A stretch of DNA of 64,000 bases from Herbaspirillum hiltneri N3 (GTDB taxonomy: Bacteria; Pseudomonadota; Gammaproteobacteria; Burkholderiales; Burkholderiaceae_D), in the NCBI RefSeq assembly GCF_001267925.1, contig NZ_CP011409.1:1488001-1552000 (forward strand), in the 5' to 3' direction. Made by a program: the position numbers and the translations under genes. Position 1 is the stretch's first letter; each line of letters starts with the position of its first letter. Below, piece after piece: positions 17,607 through 26,615 of this stretch. The notes beneath the pieces were generated by a model. That model saw nothing but the letters and a program-made list of their open reading frames with translations. It was not told the DNA's origin and made no database searches.

Positions 17607-19061
17607 ATGAACGCTTCCATCTCCTTGCGCCGTCATCTTTCCGCTGGCATTTCCACTCGCATCACATCCGGCATCGTTTTGCTGTGCATGTCGCTCGGCA
17701 TGGTCGGCAGCGCCCAGGCGCAATTCGCCGCGACGGCCACGCCGGCGGCTCCCGGATTGCAGTTGCCGCCGAGTGCCGTGCCCGCGGCTCCTGCGCCGGC
17801 CGCTGCGGCCTCGCGCGCACCGCGCCCGGTTGATTCCATACTTGTCGTCGTCAACAACGACGTGATCACCCGTCAGGAATTGAACGAGCGCTTGGCGTCC
17901 GTGCAGAAGCGCCTGACGGCACAAGGTGTAGCGCTGCCGCCGCGCAATCAGCTGCAGAGCCAGTTGCTCGAACGCATGATCGTTGAGCGCGCGCAGACCC
18001 AAATGGCGAAAGAAAACGGCATCGTTGTCGACGACGCCATGCTGGATCGTGCGATCTTGCGCATCGCTGAACAGAACAAGCTGTCGGTCGCCGATTTCCG
18101 CGTCCAGCTCGAGCGCGAAGGCATGGCCTACCCGGCCTTCCGTGAAGATATCCGCCGCGAAATCATCATGCAGCGCCTGCGCGAACGCGAAGTCGACAAC
18201 AAGGTGCTGGTGTCGGAATCCGAAGTGGACAACTATCTGGCAGCGGAGAACAACACCTCGGTCAAGCACGAAGACCTGAACCTGGCGCAAATTCTCGTGC
18301 GCGTGCCGGAAAACGCTTCGCCTGAACAGGTCGCGGCGCGGCGCCAGCGCGCGGAAGAAATATTGCGTCAGCTCAAGACCGGCGCCGATTTTGCCAAGAC
18401 TGCGGCGACTTATTCCGACAGCAGCGATGCCCTCAGCGGCGGCGAACTGGGTTGGCGCGGGCAAGACCGTTTGCCGCAATTGTTCCTCGACGCGGTGGCG
18501 AGCCTGAAACCGGGCGAAGTCTCAGCCATCCTCAAGAGCGGCAACGGTTTTCATATCGTCAAGCTGATCGATCGCCGCAACACCAGCAACACAGCCAAGG
18601 CGGGTGCTCCCGCCGTCGAGCAAACACATGCGCGCCATATCCTGATCAAGGTCAATCAGGTCGTGTCCGCCGCCGAAGCGCGCCGCAAACTGCTGGAACT
18701 GAAAGAACGCCTGGACCACAAGGCGGCGACCTTCGAAGAATTGGCCAAACTGTATTCCAATGACTTGTCGGCGTCCAAGGGCGGCGATCTGGGCTGGATC
18801 TATCCGGGCGATACCGTGCCGGAATTCGAGCGCGCGATGAACGAACTCAAGCCGGGCGAAATCAGCCAGCCGATCGAATCGCCATTCGGTTTTCACTTGA
18901 TCCAGGTGGTCGAACGCAAGACCGACGACGGTTCGCAGGAACGTGCGCGCCTGGCCGCACGCCAGGCCATCCGCGAGCGCAAGATCGACGAAGCAACCGA
19001 AGACTGGTTGCGTCAGTTGCGTGACCGCGCCTACGTCGAATTCCGCACCGACGATAACTGA
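17607..19061 (+). CDS. surA: Periplasmic chaperone and peptidyl-prolyl isomerase SurA
   Basis: SurA folds outer-membrane proteins, including LptD encoded just upstream. It has 484 residues with a signal peptide ending at SAQAQ, an Ala/Pro-rich linker, the SurA N-terminal chaperone domain (about 70-230), and two parvulin domains. The first contains [13 protein letters not shown] and [11 protein letters not shown]; the second contains [25 protein letters not shown] and [10 protein letters not shown]. It lies 12 bp behind lptD in the classic operon order. The linker after the signal is longer than in E. coli. Confidence 0.95.
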   Translation: MNASISLRRHLSAGISTRITSGIVLLCMSLGMVGSAQAQFAATATPAAPGLQLPPSAVPAAPAPAAAASRAPRPVDSILVVVNNDVITRQELNERLASVQKRLTAQGVALPPRNQLQSQLLERMIVERAQTQMAKENGIVVDDAMLDRAILRIAEQNKLSVADFRVQLEREGMAYPAFREDIRREIIMQRLREREVDNKVLVSESEVDNYLAAENNTSVKHEDLNLAQILVRVPENASPEQVAARRQRAEEILRQLKTGADFAKTAATYSDSSDALSGGELGWRGQDRLPQLFLDAVASLKPGEVSAILKSGNGFHIVKLIDRRNTSNTAKAGAPAVEQTHARHILIKVNQVVSAAEARRKLLELKERLDHKAATFEELAKLYSNDLSASKGGDLGWIYPGDTVPEFERAMNELKPGEISQPIESPFGFHLIQVVERKTDDGSQERARLAARQAIRERKIDEATEDWLRQLRDRAYVEFRTDDN

Positions 19062-19069
19062 TCCCTCCG

Positions 19070-20128
19070 ATGTCCGCAGCCCTGTCCGCAGTCCCTGAAG
19101 CTCAACGCCGGCGCCCCACGCTGGCGATCACCTGCGGAGAGCCGGCCGGCATCGGCCCGGAAATCTCCATCAGGGCCGCCTGGCAGCTGCGCGCTGAAGT
19201 ACGCGGCGTGCTGCTCGGCGACGCCGCCCTCCTGGCGCAGACGGCGCAGGTGCTGGATCCTGCCATCGCCTTGTCGGCGTTGTCGGTGCAAGCCTTCCGC
19301 AACAGCGGGCTGCCCAATTTCCCGCAAGATCGCCTGATCGTCATCGACTGCCCGACCGGCGAGCCGGTGGTGCCGGGCGTGCTCGACGCGCGTAACGGCC
19401 GTGCCGTGCTGCAGACGCTCGACGTTGCTGTCGAGTGGGCGCTGAAAGGGCAGTTCGACGCTATCGTTACTGCGCCGCTGCAGAAGAGCACGATCAACGA
19501 CGCCGGCGTACCCTTCACGGGCCACACCGAATATCTCGCGGAACGCACCGCCACGCCCCAGGTCGTCATGATGCTCGCCGGCGGCGACGCCCCGCATTTG
19601 CGCGTAGCGCTGGCGACCACGCATCTGGCGCTGAAGGACGTGTCGGCGGCGATTACCTTCGACGGGCTGGGTCGCACGCTCGACATCATCCATGCCGATC
19701 TGCGTGACAAATTCGGCATCGCCCGGCCGCGCATCCTGGTCACCGGCCTCAATCCGCACGCCGGCGAGAACGGCTACCTCGGCCGCGAAGAAATCGATGT
19801 CATCAGTCCTGCACTGGCGGCTGCCAAGGCGCGCGGCATCGATGTCGCGGGCCCGTATCCGGCCGACACGCTGTTCCAGCACAAATATCTCGAGCATGCC
19901 GATTGCGTGCTCGCCATGTACCACGACCAGGGCCTGCCGGTATTGAAGTTCGCCAGCTTCGGCCAGGGCGTCAACATTACGCTGGGCCTGCCCATCATTC
20001 GCACCTCCGTCGACCACGGCACCGCACTCGACCTCGCCGCCCAGGGATTGGGCCGCGCCGACCACGGCAGCATGGTCGAAGCCATCAGGACGGCGGCGCT
20101 CATGGCCCGCGCCAAGAATTCCCTATGA
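19070..20128 (+). CDS. pdxA: 4-hydroxythreonine-4-phosphate dehydrogenase PdxA
   Basis: PdxA oxidises 4-phosphohydroxy-L-threonine in pyridoxal-phosphate synthesis. It has 352 residues, slightly longer than E. coli through an N-terminal extension before [16 protein letters not shown]. Metal-ligand histidines are in [20 protein letters not shown] and [11 protein letters not shown]. It is 8 bp after surA; its stop overlaps the rsmA start as ATGA. Its place in this operon is conserved between E. coli and beta-proteobacteria. Confidence 0.95.
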   Translation: MSAALSAVPEAQRRRPTLAITCGEPAGIGPEISIRAAWQLRAEVRGVLLGDAALLAQTAQVLDPAIALSALSVQAFRNSGLPNFPQDRLIVIDCPTGEPVVPGVLDARNGRAVLQTLDVAVEWALKGQFDAIVTAPLQKSTINDAGVPFTGHTEYLAERTATPQVVMMLAGGDAPHLRVALATTHLALKDVSAAITFDGLGRTLDIIHADLRDKFGIARPRILVTGLNPHAGENGYLGREEIDVISPALAAAKARGIDVAGPYPADTLFQHKYLEHADCVLAMYHDQGLPVLKFASFGQGVNITLGLPIIRTSVDHGTALDLAAQGLGRADHGSMVEAIRTAALMARAKNSL

Positions 20129-20910
20129 AACATATCGCCCGCAAACGCTTCGGCCAGAATTTCCTGACCGATCAGACCATCCTGTACGACATCATCAGCG
20201 CCATCGCGCCGCAGAAGGGCGATGTCATGGTCGAGATCGGTCCGGGTCTGGCTGCGATGACCAGCCTGTTGCTCGAGTCGCTTGACGAGATGCACGTGGT
20301 CGAACTCGACCGCGACCTGGTGGCGCGCCTGCAGAAGCAGTTCGATCCGAAGCGCCTGCACGTGCATTCGGCCGATGCACTCAAATTCGACTTCGCGTCG
20401 ATTCCGGTGCCTGCCGGCCGCAAGCTGCGGGTGGTCGGCAACCTGCCGTACAACATCTCCAGCCCCCTCATGTTCCGTCTCGCGGAGCTGGCGCCGTTGG
20501 TACAGGACCAGCATTTCATGCTGCAAAAGGAAGTGGTCGAGCGCATGGTTGCCGATCCCGGCAGCAAGGCCTTCGGGCGTCTCTCCGTGATGCTGCAGTG
20601 GCGTTATCACATGGAACTGATGTTTGTCGTGCCGCCGACGGCATTCGATCCGCCGCCGCGCGTGGATTCGGCAATCGTGCGCATGATCCCGGTTGCACAG
20701 CCGCTTGAATGCGATCAGCTGCTGCTCGAGGAAGTCGTCACCAAGGCGTTTTCCCAGCGCCGCAAGGTGATTCGCAATTGCGTCGCCGGCTTGCTCGCCG
20801 AAGCCGACCTGATCGCCGCCGGCATCGACCCGCAGGCCCGTCCCGAAGCGGTGCCGATGGAGCAATTCGTTGCCCTGGCCAACGTGCTGCGGCAACATCG
20901 CGCCGGCTGA
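20125..20910 (+). CDS. rsmA: 16S rRNA (adenine(1518)-N(6)/adenine(1519)-N(6))-dimethyltransferase RsmA
   Basis: RsmA (KsgA) dimethylates two adjacent adenines near the 3' end of 16S rRNA. It has 261 residues from the ATG at 20125, which overlaps the pdxA stop codon (ATGA); the start [14 protein letters not shown] is the family start. The SAM motif [17 protein letters not shown] and the catalytic [10 protein letters not shown] are intact. Longer upstream starts in this frame run inside pdxA and are rejected. It closes the lptD operon and converges on the XRE gene. Confidence 0.96.
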   Translation: MKHIARKRFGQNFLTDQTILYDIISAIAPQKGDVMVEIGPGLAAMTSLLLESLDEMHVVELDRDLVARLQKQFDPKRLHVHSADALKFDFASIPVPAGRKLRVVGNLPYNISSPLMFRLAELAPLVQDQHFMLQKEVVERMVADPGSKAFGRLSVMLQWRYHMELMFVVPPTAFDPPPRVDSAIVRMIPVAQPLECDQLLLEEVVTKAFSQRRKVIRNCVAGLLAEADLIAAGIDPQARPEAVPMEQFVALANVLRQHRAG

Positions 20911-20934
20911 ACCGGATCTTGATGCGGCGGTAAA

Positions 20935-21288
20935 TTATTTACGCGCCGATTTCAGCAGCAATTCCATGAAGTCCACCGCGAGCTGCTGATCCTGAGGCAT
21001 CAGCAGGATGAAGCGCCCCAACGCGTTTTCAAGCCGCGCCGCAGCAGCCTTGCTGGCATCGCTGGCGTTTTTTCCTGATTGCATGTTCTGTTCGGCGATG
21101 AGATAGAGCGACGATACCGGGACGTCGAGCGCCTTGGCGACGTTTTCCAGCATGTCGGGGGTAAGGCGCTGCTTGTCGCGTTCGACGCGCGATAAATTGG
21201 CGGCATCGGTGCCTGCGACCAATGCAATTTCTTCCAGGCTCGCTTTTCTTTCCTTGCGAATCTTGCGTAGGACATGGCCAATATTCAT
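20935..21288 (-). CDS. XRE-family helix-turn-helix regulator
   Basis: A 117-residue single-domain regulator. The N-terminal HTH (residues about 4-60) reads RKIRKERKASLEEIALVAGT, then NLSRVERDKQRLTPDMLENVAKAL, a Cro/C1-type fold. The C-terminal 50 residues are helical with no recognised ligand domain; it ends LLLKSARK. The ATG at 21288 has AAGGAG nine bases upstream. Two matching 15-bp palindromes (TTGCG-N5-CGCAA) lie 22 and 67 bp upstream, a typical autoregulation layout. No toxin or phage gene is next to it; the regulon is unknown. Confidence 0.85.
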   Translation of the reverse strand: MNIGHVLRKIRKERKASLEEIALVAGTDAANLSRVERDKQRLTPDMLENVAKALDVPVSSLYLIAEQNMQSGKNASDASKAAAARLENALGRFILLMPQDQQLAVDFMELLLKSARK

Positions 21289-21309
21289 TTATCAATTCTC
21301 CTTCCAACA

Positions 21310-21324
21310 TTGCGTGAGGCGCAA
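21310..21324. promoter_or_regulatory. Palindromic operator 1 upstream of the XRE gene
   Basis: TTGCGTGAGGCGCAA, five-base arms TTGCG/CGCAA around five bases. It lies 22 bp before the XRE start codon and matches operator 2 in arms and spacing. Probable binding site of the XRE protein itself. Confidence 0.65.
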
Positions 21325-21354
21325 AGTCGTGCGGACAAATTTTTTGCTAAAATA

Positions 21355-21369
21355 TTGCGTATTACGCAA
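21355..21369. promoter_or_regulatory. Palindromic operator 2 upstream of the XRE gene
   Basis: TTGCGTATTACGCAA, a perfect 15-bp palindrome with a central T (seven-base arms TTGCGTA/TACGCAA). Its centre is 45 bp from that of operator 1, about four helical turns. Confidence 0.7.
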
Positions 21370-21818
21370 ATAATCGACGCCAAACCAATGCCTGCAAGCA
21401 AAAATAAATCTTGCTTCACGGCATTGCCAGATCTGCTCTGTCGGAACCGCACCACGAAAGGCGGCAACCTGCATGCTGGCGCCGGAACAAACAGGTTTTG
21501 TCGCGCAGCGGCTCGCTTATGACTGCAGGACGGAGAGCGTTCCTTCTTCATCATAGTTCGCGGATAGCGAGATGGAACCTGTATTAGCCAATACTGCCAC
21601 CTGACAAGCGAAAGGGGGAAGGGAGTCATCATCAGGATTTTCCTGATGGCCGCCGGTAGTATTGCGGATTAGTCTTTCGGAGTTTCTGCAATTCAACATT
21701 GAATCATTGCATCAATGGCGCGGGCTGAAGACAAAAAGGCAAACAAAAGCCGGTTGAAGCGAGATCTTCCGGCGCGTAGTATCGACTCACCCGGATCGGC
21801 ACAACCGGGACGCGCCGC

Positions 21819-21857
21819 GTTAGTCGTTAGTCGTTAGCCATCAGCCATCAGCCATCA
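21819..21857. repeat. Two abutting heptanucleotide repeat tracts
   Basis: GTTAGTC repeats 2.7 times (21819-21837) and CCATCAG repeats 2.9 times (21838-21857) directly after it. They end 50 bp upstream of the chemoreceptor start codon, in its leader or promoter, where changes in copy number could affect expression. Confidence 0.75.
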
Positions 21858-21907
21858 ATCGTCAGCCAATACGTTCAATTGCACTTTTACATGACAAGGG
21901 GAAATGT

Positions 21908-23617
21908 ATGCGCATAGCGAATTTCAAGATCGGGGCACGTCTGAGCATAGGATTCGGTTTCCTGGTGCTGTTGCTGGTCTCCATGGCCGTACTCGGCATC
22001 ACGCGTCTGTCCGGTCTCAATGAGCAGATGGATGAAGTCATCAATGACAAGTATCCGAAGACGGTGCTGGCCAACGACATCATCAAGAACGTCAATGTCA
22101 TTGCCCGGTCGTCCCGCAACGTCCTGCTGATGACCGATGCGGACGAAGTGGGCAAGGAAATGCAGACCATCCGGACCGCCAGCGATCACACCAAGACAAC
22201 ACTGGAAAAGCTCGACAGCCTGATTACCGGCGACAAGGGCCGCGCGCTCATGAAGGCGATCATGGATGCACGCACGCAATACAACGTCGGTCGCGACGAG
22301 GTGCTGCGCCTGGTGACGGCGGGCGCCAAGAACGAGGCCACGTTGTTGCTCTTGCAGACGGTACGGCCGCTGCAACTGACCTACATGTCGGCAGTGGAAA
22401 CCTTGATCGCGCATCAGAACGAGCTGATGCACGTCGCCAGCAAGGAAGTCGAAGAAGAATATGTCGAGGCGCGCAATCTGGTGATCATGCTGAGCGTCAT
22501 CGCGCTGGTGTTTGCCGGCCTGATCGCCTGGCTGGTCACGCGCAGCATCACGTCACCGCTGAGCCGTGCGGTCAAGGTCGCCGAGACCGTTGCGGCAGGC
22601 GATCTGACCTCGCAGTTCGATGCCTCCGGCAAGGACGAGACCGCCCAGCTGCTGCGCGCCTTGCGGGCCATGAATGACAACCTGCTCGACATCGTCAGCC
22701 GGGTCCGCCACGGCACCGACACCATCGCTACCGCATCGACCCAGATCGCGATCGGCAATCTGGATCTGTCCAGCCGCACCGAGCAGCAAGCCAGTTCGCT
22801 CGAGGAAACCGCCTCGTCGATGGAAGAGCTGACCTCCACCGTCAAGCAGAACGCCGAAAATGCGCGCGAGGCCAACAAGCTGGCCGTCTCGGCATCGGCG
22901 GTCGCGGTTGAAGGCGGCAACGTGGTCGGCAAGGTAGTCCATACGATGGAGTCGATCAATGCGTCGTCGCGCAAGATCGTCGACATCATCAGCGTGATCG
23001 ACGGCATCGCCTTCCAGACCAACATCCTGGCCTTGAATGCCGCCGTCGAAGCGGCGCGCGCCGGCGAGCAGGGGCGTGGCTTTGCGGTGGTGGCCAGCGA
23101 GGTGCGCACGTTGGCGCAGCGCAGCGCCGCCGCAGCGAAGGAAATCAAATCGCTGATTGACGACTCGGTGGAAAAAGTGGACTCCGGCAGCAAACTCGTC
23201 GAGCAGGCCGGTCAGACCATGAACGAAGTGGTCAGCAGCGTGCGCCGCGTGACCGACATCGTCGGCGAGATCACCGAAGCCAGCCGCGAGCAAAGCGAGG
23301 GCATCGAGCAAGTCAACCAGGCAGTCACGCAAATGGACCAGGTCACACAGCAAAACGCCGCGCTGGTCGAGGAAGCCGCCGCCGCCGCGCAGTCGCTGCA
23401 GGACCAGGCCACCAGCCTGTCGCAGATCGTCGGCGTATTCAAGATCGACGGCACTCGCCTGCAGCACAACGCAGGCGCCTCGCCGTCAGCGTCTCCGCGT
23501 GCGCATGACGTGACGCCGGGGACACCGTCGCTGGCGCGCAAGCAGGAAGCCCCGCGCCTGCCTGCGGCTGCGCGTACTCCCGTCACCGGCAGGGACGACG
23601 ATTGGGAACAGTTCTGA
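21908..23617 (+). CDS. Methyl-accepting chemotaxis protein (four-helix-bundle sensor)
   Basis: A 569-residue inner-membrane chemoreceptor. TM1 is at about residues 11-31, then a 160-residue periplasmic four-helix-bundle sensor of the Tar type, TM2 at about 190-210, HAMP, and the long cytosolic coiled-coil signalling domain. The conserved hairpin tip [20 protein letters not shown] and the Glu/Gln methylation regions are present. It ends in DDDWEQF, similar to the NWETF-type tether for CheR and CheB. The ligand is unknown. It stands alone, without che genes nearby, and is followed by a hairpin. Confidence 0.93.
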   Translation: MRIANFKIGARLSIGFGFLVLLLVSMAVLGITRLSGLNEQMDEVINDKYPKTVLANDIIKNVNVIARSSRNVLLMTDADEVGKEMQTIRTASDHTKTTLEKLDSLITGDKGRALMKAIMDARTQYNVGRDEVLRLVTAGAKNEATLLLLQTVRPLQLTYMSAVETLIAHQNELMHVASKEVEEEYVEARNLVIMLSVIALVFAGLIAWLVTRSITSPLSRAVKVAETVAAGDLTSQFDASGKDETAQLLRALRAMNDNLLDIVSRVRHGTDTIATASTQIAIGNLDLSSRTEQQASSLEETASSMEELTSTVKQNAENAREANKLAVSASAVAVEGGNVVGKVVHTMESINASSRKIVDIISVIDGIAFQTNILALNAAVEAARAGEQGRGFAVVASEVRTLAQRSAAAAKEIKSLIDDSVEKVDSGSKLVEQAGQTMNEVVSSVRRVTDIVGEITEASREQSEGIEQVNQAVTQMDQVTQQNAALVEEAAAAAQSLQDQATSLSQIVGVFKIDGTRLQHNAGASPSASPRAHDVTPGTPSLARKQEAPRLPAAARTPVTGRDDDWEQF

Positions 23618-23651
23618 TCTCCGCCTGAAGTTGCCTGAAGCATCGCCATCA

Positions 23652-23687
23652 CCGCGCGCCTGTCGTCATCCGATCGCAGGCGCGCGG
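23652..23687 (+). terminator. Hairpin after the chemoreceptor, possible terminator
   Basis: CCGCGCGCCTG and CAGGCGCGCGG form a perfect 11-bp stem with a 14-nt loop, followed by CATTTCAT. The T-run is poor, so termination efficiency is uncertain. Confidence 0.5.
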
Positions 23688-23791
23688 CATTTCATAGACC
23701 GTGATTCGAGGGCAGGCAATGCATCCCGGCAAGCCGGCGCGAACAGCGCTACAATCCTGCACTCCGATAAGTTCTTAGGCAAAGGCTCATT

Positions 23792-24178
23792 ATGCGCATC
23801 CTGCACACCATGCTCCGGGTTGGCGACCTGCAACGCTCCATCGATTTTTACACCAAGGTGCTCGGCATGAAATTGCTGCGCACCAGCGAAAACACCGAAT
23901 ACAAATACACCCTGGCTTTCCTCGGCTACGGCAGCAACCCGGATCATGCCGAACTCGAGCTGACCTACAACCATGGCGTCGACAAGTATGAAATGGGGAC
24001 CGCCTACGGCCACATCGCGATCTCGGTGGACGACGCCTACAAGGCTTGTGACGCGGCGCGTTCTTCGGGCGGCAATGTGACGCGCGAAGCCGGTCCGGTC
24101 AAGGGTGGCAGCACCGTCATCGCCTTCGTGACGGACCCCGACGGCTACAAGATCGAGTTCATCGAGCGCAAAGACTAG
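23792..24178 (+). CDS. gloA: Lactoylglutathione lyase (glyoxalase I)
   Basis: GloA converts the hemithioacetal of methylglyoxal and glutathione to S-lactoylglutathione. It has 128 residues. The four metal ligands of the nickel-type bacterial enzyme are in place: His5 (RILHTMLRV), Glu56 (AELELTYN), His74 (YGHIAISV) and Glu122 (KIEFIERKD). A lone gene on the plus strand, followed after 23 bp by a very strong perfect hairpin. Confidence 0.96.
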   Translation: MRILHTMLRVGDLQRSIDFYTKVLGMKLLRTSENTEYKYTLAFLGYGSNPDHAELELTYNHGVDKYEMGTAYGHIAISVDDAYKACDAARSSGGNVTREAGPVKGGSTVIAFVTDPDGYKIEFIERKD

Positions 24179-24201
24179 TTCGACCGGAAGTATCAAGTAT
24201 C

Positions 24202-24249
24202 AAACAAATCGGCCTGCTGCATGTTCCCATGCAGCAGGCCGATTTGTTT
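24202..24249. terminator. Perfect 22-bp stem terminator, gloA/YgjP gene
   Basis: Twenty-two bases ending CTGCTGCATG (24202-24223) pair perfectly with 24228-24249 across the four-base loop TTCC. A/T ends (AAACAAAT and ATTTGTTT) serve both strands. It separates convergent gloA and the metallopeptidase gene. Confidence 0.85.
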
Positions 24250-24266
24250 GCCGGATGGAATTGCGG

Positions 24267-25235
24267 TCAGAAAATTGGCAAGGTTTCAGGCGCGCTGTCA
24301 CGCAAGGCGCGCTTGGCGGTTTCGAATTCAGGGAAGATGGATTGGACCGTGGCCCAGAAGCGCGGGCTATGGTTCATTTCGCGCAGGTGCGACAACTCGT
24401 GCGCGATCACGTAGTCAATCAGCGGCAGGGAAAAGTGCATCAGGCGCCAGTTCAGGCGGATGCGGCCATCGGCGGTGCAGGAGCCCCATTGCGTGGTGGC
24501 CGAGGACAGCGCGAATGACTGGTAAGTCACGCCCAGCTTCTCGGCATAAATCGGCAGGCGCGCCGCGAAGGTTTCCTTGGCGCGCGCTTGCAGCCAGCCT
24601 TGCACGCGGTCTTTCAATTGTTGCTCGCCGGCGTCGGCGGGCAAGCCCACCGTCAGCTCCAGCGTGCCTTCATCGTAAGCGATGCCGGAGGACTGGTTGG
24701 CGCGGATGCGCAGGGTGATGTCCTGGCCCAGATAAGGCAGCGTCGCGCCGTCGCGCCATTGCATCTGAGGTTGCAGGCGGCGCGCCGAGCGTTCGCGGCG
24801 TTCATTGAGTTTGGTGAAAATCCAGCGCTGCTTTTCGCGGATGGCGTTTTCGATCTCGCCCAGGGTCACCCATTTCGGCGCCGTCACGCGCAAGCCTTCA
24901 TCGCTGATCAGGAAGCCGATCGAGCGGCGCTTGGAGCGCAGCAGCGCGTAATCGAGATGGTGCTCGCCGAGCTGGATGCGCCGCATGCCGTCAGCGGGAC
25001 GACCGATAGGCGGCGACATCGGCGGCAAAGGCGCCTGCTGTTTAAGTTCGGGCGCCGGTGCATGGTCCTGCTGCAAAAGCGGTGGCGGTGGGCTGTCCTG
25101 CGTCGTCTCAAGAGGCGTCGGTGTGAAGAAATCCAGTTGCAGCGTGAGCTGGTTAGGATCCGGCTGAGAGTGACGAAGCAGTTTCAATGTATTGGGGCCG
25201 ATGGTGTCAGTTTCTTGTTTTGTCGACGGCGGCAT
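24267..25235 (-). CDS. YgjP-type (DUF45) M48-like metallopeptidase
   Basis: A 322-residue protein with a Pro/Gln-rich, probably disordered first 90 residues and a C-terminal DUF45/YgjP zinc-hydrolase domain. The domain opens with DYALLRSKRRSIGFLISDEG and carries the zinc motif HELSHLREMNHSPRFW (HExxH plus a third His). Known members are less than 250 residues, so the N-terminal extension is extra. The role is not established; the family is predicted to be a zinc metallopeptidase. The start overlaps the end of plsC by 29 bases, so it is the tail gene of the corC-lnt-glyQS-gmhB-plsC transcript. Confidence 0.85.
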   Translation of the reverse strand: MPPSTKQETDTIGPNTLKLLRHSQPDPNQLTLQLDFFTPTPLETTQDSPPPPLLQQDHAPAPELKQQAPLPPMSPPIGRPADGMRRIQLGEHHLDYALLRSKRRSIGFLISDEGLRVTAPKWVTLGEIENAIREKQRWIFTKLNERRERSARRLQPQMQWRDGATLPYLGQDITLRIRANQSSGIAYDEGTLELTVGLPADAGEQQLKDRVQGWLQARAKETFAARLPIYAEKLGVTYQSFALSSATTQWGSCTADGRIRLNWRLMHFSLPLIDYVIAHELSHLREMNHSPRFWATVQSIFPEFETAKRALRDSAPETLPIF

Positions 25236-25959
25236 AAACCGCCGGGGAAATCACGCGCATTTCGGATTCTATCCAATTTTCAACGCGTTGGCTTAACTGT
25301 GCCGGATCGAGGCCTTCCGGCGAGATCGGCTTGCCGATCGATACCGTGATCATACCCGGAGTTTTGATGAAGCCGCCCTTAGGCCAGCACTCGCCGGCGT
25401 TGACTGCGATCGGCACGACCACGGTATTGGTTTCCACCGCCAGGCGCGAGCCGCCATGCTTGTACTTGCCGGTCTGGCCGACCGGAATGCGCGTGCCTTC
25501 CGGGAACATGATCACCCACTGGCCGTCGGCCAGGCGCTTGCGGCCCTGCACCACCACTTGCGCGAAGGCGTCGCGGCCTTTGCTGCGGTCGATCGGGATC
25601 ATGCGCAACAGCGCGATGCCCCAGCCGAAGAAGGGGATGTAGGTCAGTTCCTTCTTGAACACGAACACCAGCGGGCGCGGCATGATGATCAGGTAGAAAA
25701 TCGTTTCCCATGCCGACTGATGCTTGGACAGCAGAATCACCGGCGCGTCGGGCAGGTTTTCCATGCCCTTGACCTGATAGCGGATGCCGCAGATCACGCG
25801 CGCCGCCCAGATCACCAGCACGTTCCAGCGCGAGGTCAGGTAATAGCGCTTGGCGTACGGAAACGGTGCGAAGAGGATGCAGGCGATGGACCAGACGACG
25901 GTGGCGACCGTCATCACCAGTGTGAACAGCACGGAACGCAAAAACAGGTTGATACGCAA
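25207..25959 (-). CDS. plsC: 1-acyl-sn-glycerol-3-phosphate acyltransferase
   Basis: PlsC adds the second acyl chain to make phosphatidic acid at the inner membrane. It has 250 residues when started at the TTG at 25959, which has an AAGGGAG ribosome site at good spacing; no ATG fits. An N-terminal membrane segment is followed by the LPLAT domain. The first catalytic block is LSKHQSAWET, that is His-X4-Glu in place of the usual His-X4-Asp, and the second is FPEGTRIP. It follows gmhB by 72 bp. Other lyso-lipid acyltransferase roles cannot be excluded. Confidence 0.9.
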   Translation of the reverse strand: MRINLFLRSVLFTLVMTVATVVWSIACILFAPFPYAKRYYLTSRWNVLVIWAARVICGIRYQVKGMENLPDAPVILLSKHQSAWETIFYLIIMPRPLVFVFKKELTYIPFFGWGIALLRMIPIDRSKGRDAFAQVVVQGRKRLADGQWVIMFPEGTRIPVGQTGKYKHGGSRLAVETNTVVVPIAVNAGECWPKGGFIKTPGMITVSIGKPISPEGLDPAQLSQRVENWIESEMRVISPAVYAAVDKTRN

Positions 25960-26031
25960 AATACAGTCTCCCTTTTCAGAGCCGGCGCGGCCATGTCCGC
26001 AATGCGGGGCCCGCGGCCTTCTCTCCATCCA

Positions 26032-26589
26032 TTAAACCGACATTTCTACCGGTGCTTTCAATATGAAGTCGACCACGCCGGCGAGATCCGGATAGATCAG
26101 CGTGCCGGGCGGCAAGCCGCCTTTTTCGCGGGTCTTTTCGCCCTTGCCGGTGAGCACCAGGAACGGCGCGCAACCGGCCACGAAGCCGGCTTGCAGGTCG
26201 CGCAGCGAATCGCCTACGGTGACCACTCCACCGCGCAGGCTGATGCCGAAGCGCCTGGAAATTTCATTGAACATGCCGGGCTTGGGCTTGCGGCAATCGC
26301 AGTTGTCGTCGGCGGCATGCGGACAAAAGAACACGGCGTCGATATCGGCGCCGACCTGTTGTGCAGCGTTATGCATCTTCTGGTGAATGGCGTTGAGCGT
26401 CATCATGTCGAACAGCCCGCGGCCCACGCCAGATTGATTGGTGGCGACAACAACGCGATAGCCGGCCTGGTTGAGGCGGGCGATCGCTTCCAGAGAACCC
26501 TTGATCGGAATCCATTCCGCAGGCGACTTGATGAAGGCGTCCGAGTCTTGGTTGATCACGCCATCGCGATCCAGAATGATCAGCTTCAT
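26032..26589 (-). CDS. gmhB: D-glycero-beta-D-manno-heptose-1,7-bisphosphate 7-phosphatase
   Basis: GmhB, a HAD-family phosphatase of ADP-heptose synthesis for lipopolysaccharide inner core. It has 185 residues. The catalytic motif I is LDRDGVINQ with Asp7 and Asp9, then VVATNQSGVGRG, the zinc ligands Cys89, His91, Cys97 and Cys99 (FCPHAADDNCDCRKP), and VGDSLRDLQAG as the last HAD motif. It is 26 bp after glyS. Histidinol phosphatase of the same fold is excluded by the gene context (inference) and by the absence of his genes. Confidence 0.93.
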   Translation of the reverse strand: MKLIILDRDGVINQDSDAFIKSPAEWIPIKGSLEAIARLNQAGYRVVVATNQSGVGRGLFDMMTLNAIHQKMHNAAQQVGADIDAVFFCPHAADDNCDCRKPKPGMFNEISRRFGISLRGGVVTVGDSLRDLQAGFVAGCAPFLVLTGKGEKTREKGGLPPGTLIYPDLAGVVDFILKAPVEMSV

Positions 26590-26615
26590 GTTCTTGTCAC
26601 CTTATCCCTGAGAAC

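Larger units (their letters stand above)
21289..21907. other. 619-bp intergenic region between XRE gene and chemoreceptor
   Basis: No supported gene. It holds the two palindromes upstream of the XRE gene (21310-21369) and two abutting heptanucleotide repeat tracts just upstream of the chemoreceptor (21819-21857). The middle (about 21400-21800) shows no hairpin or promoter that I can defend; short open frames there lack ribosome sites. Confidence 0.7.

Noticed and set aside
16662..18479. 605-codon open frame on the minus strand opposite lptD and surA
   Set aside because: It lies antisense to two well-supported genes, has no domain and no ribosome site, and is explained by high-GC codon bias.
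21289..21907. Possible small RNA or mobile remnant
   Set aside because: Only regulator-type palindromes and short repeats were seen; no terminator after a promoter and no transposase fragments.
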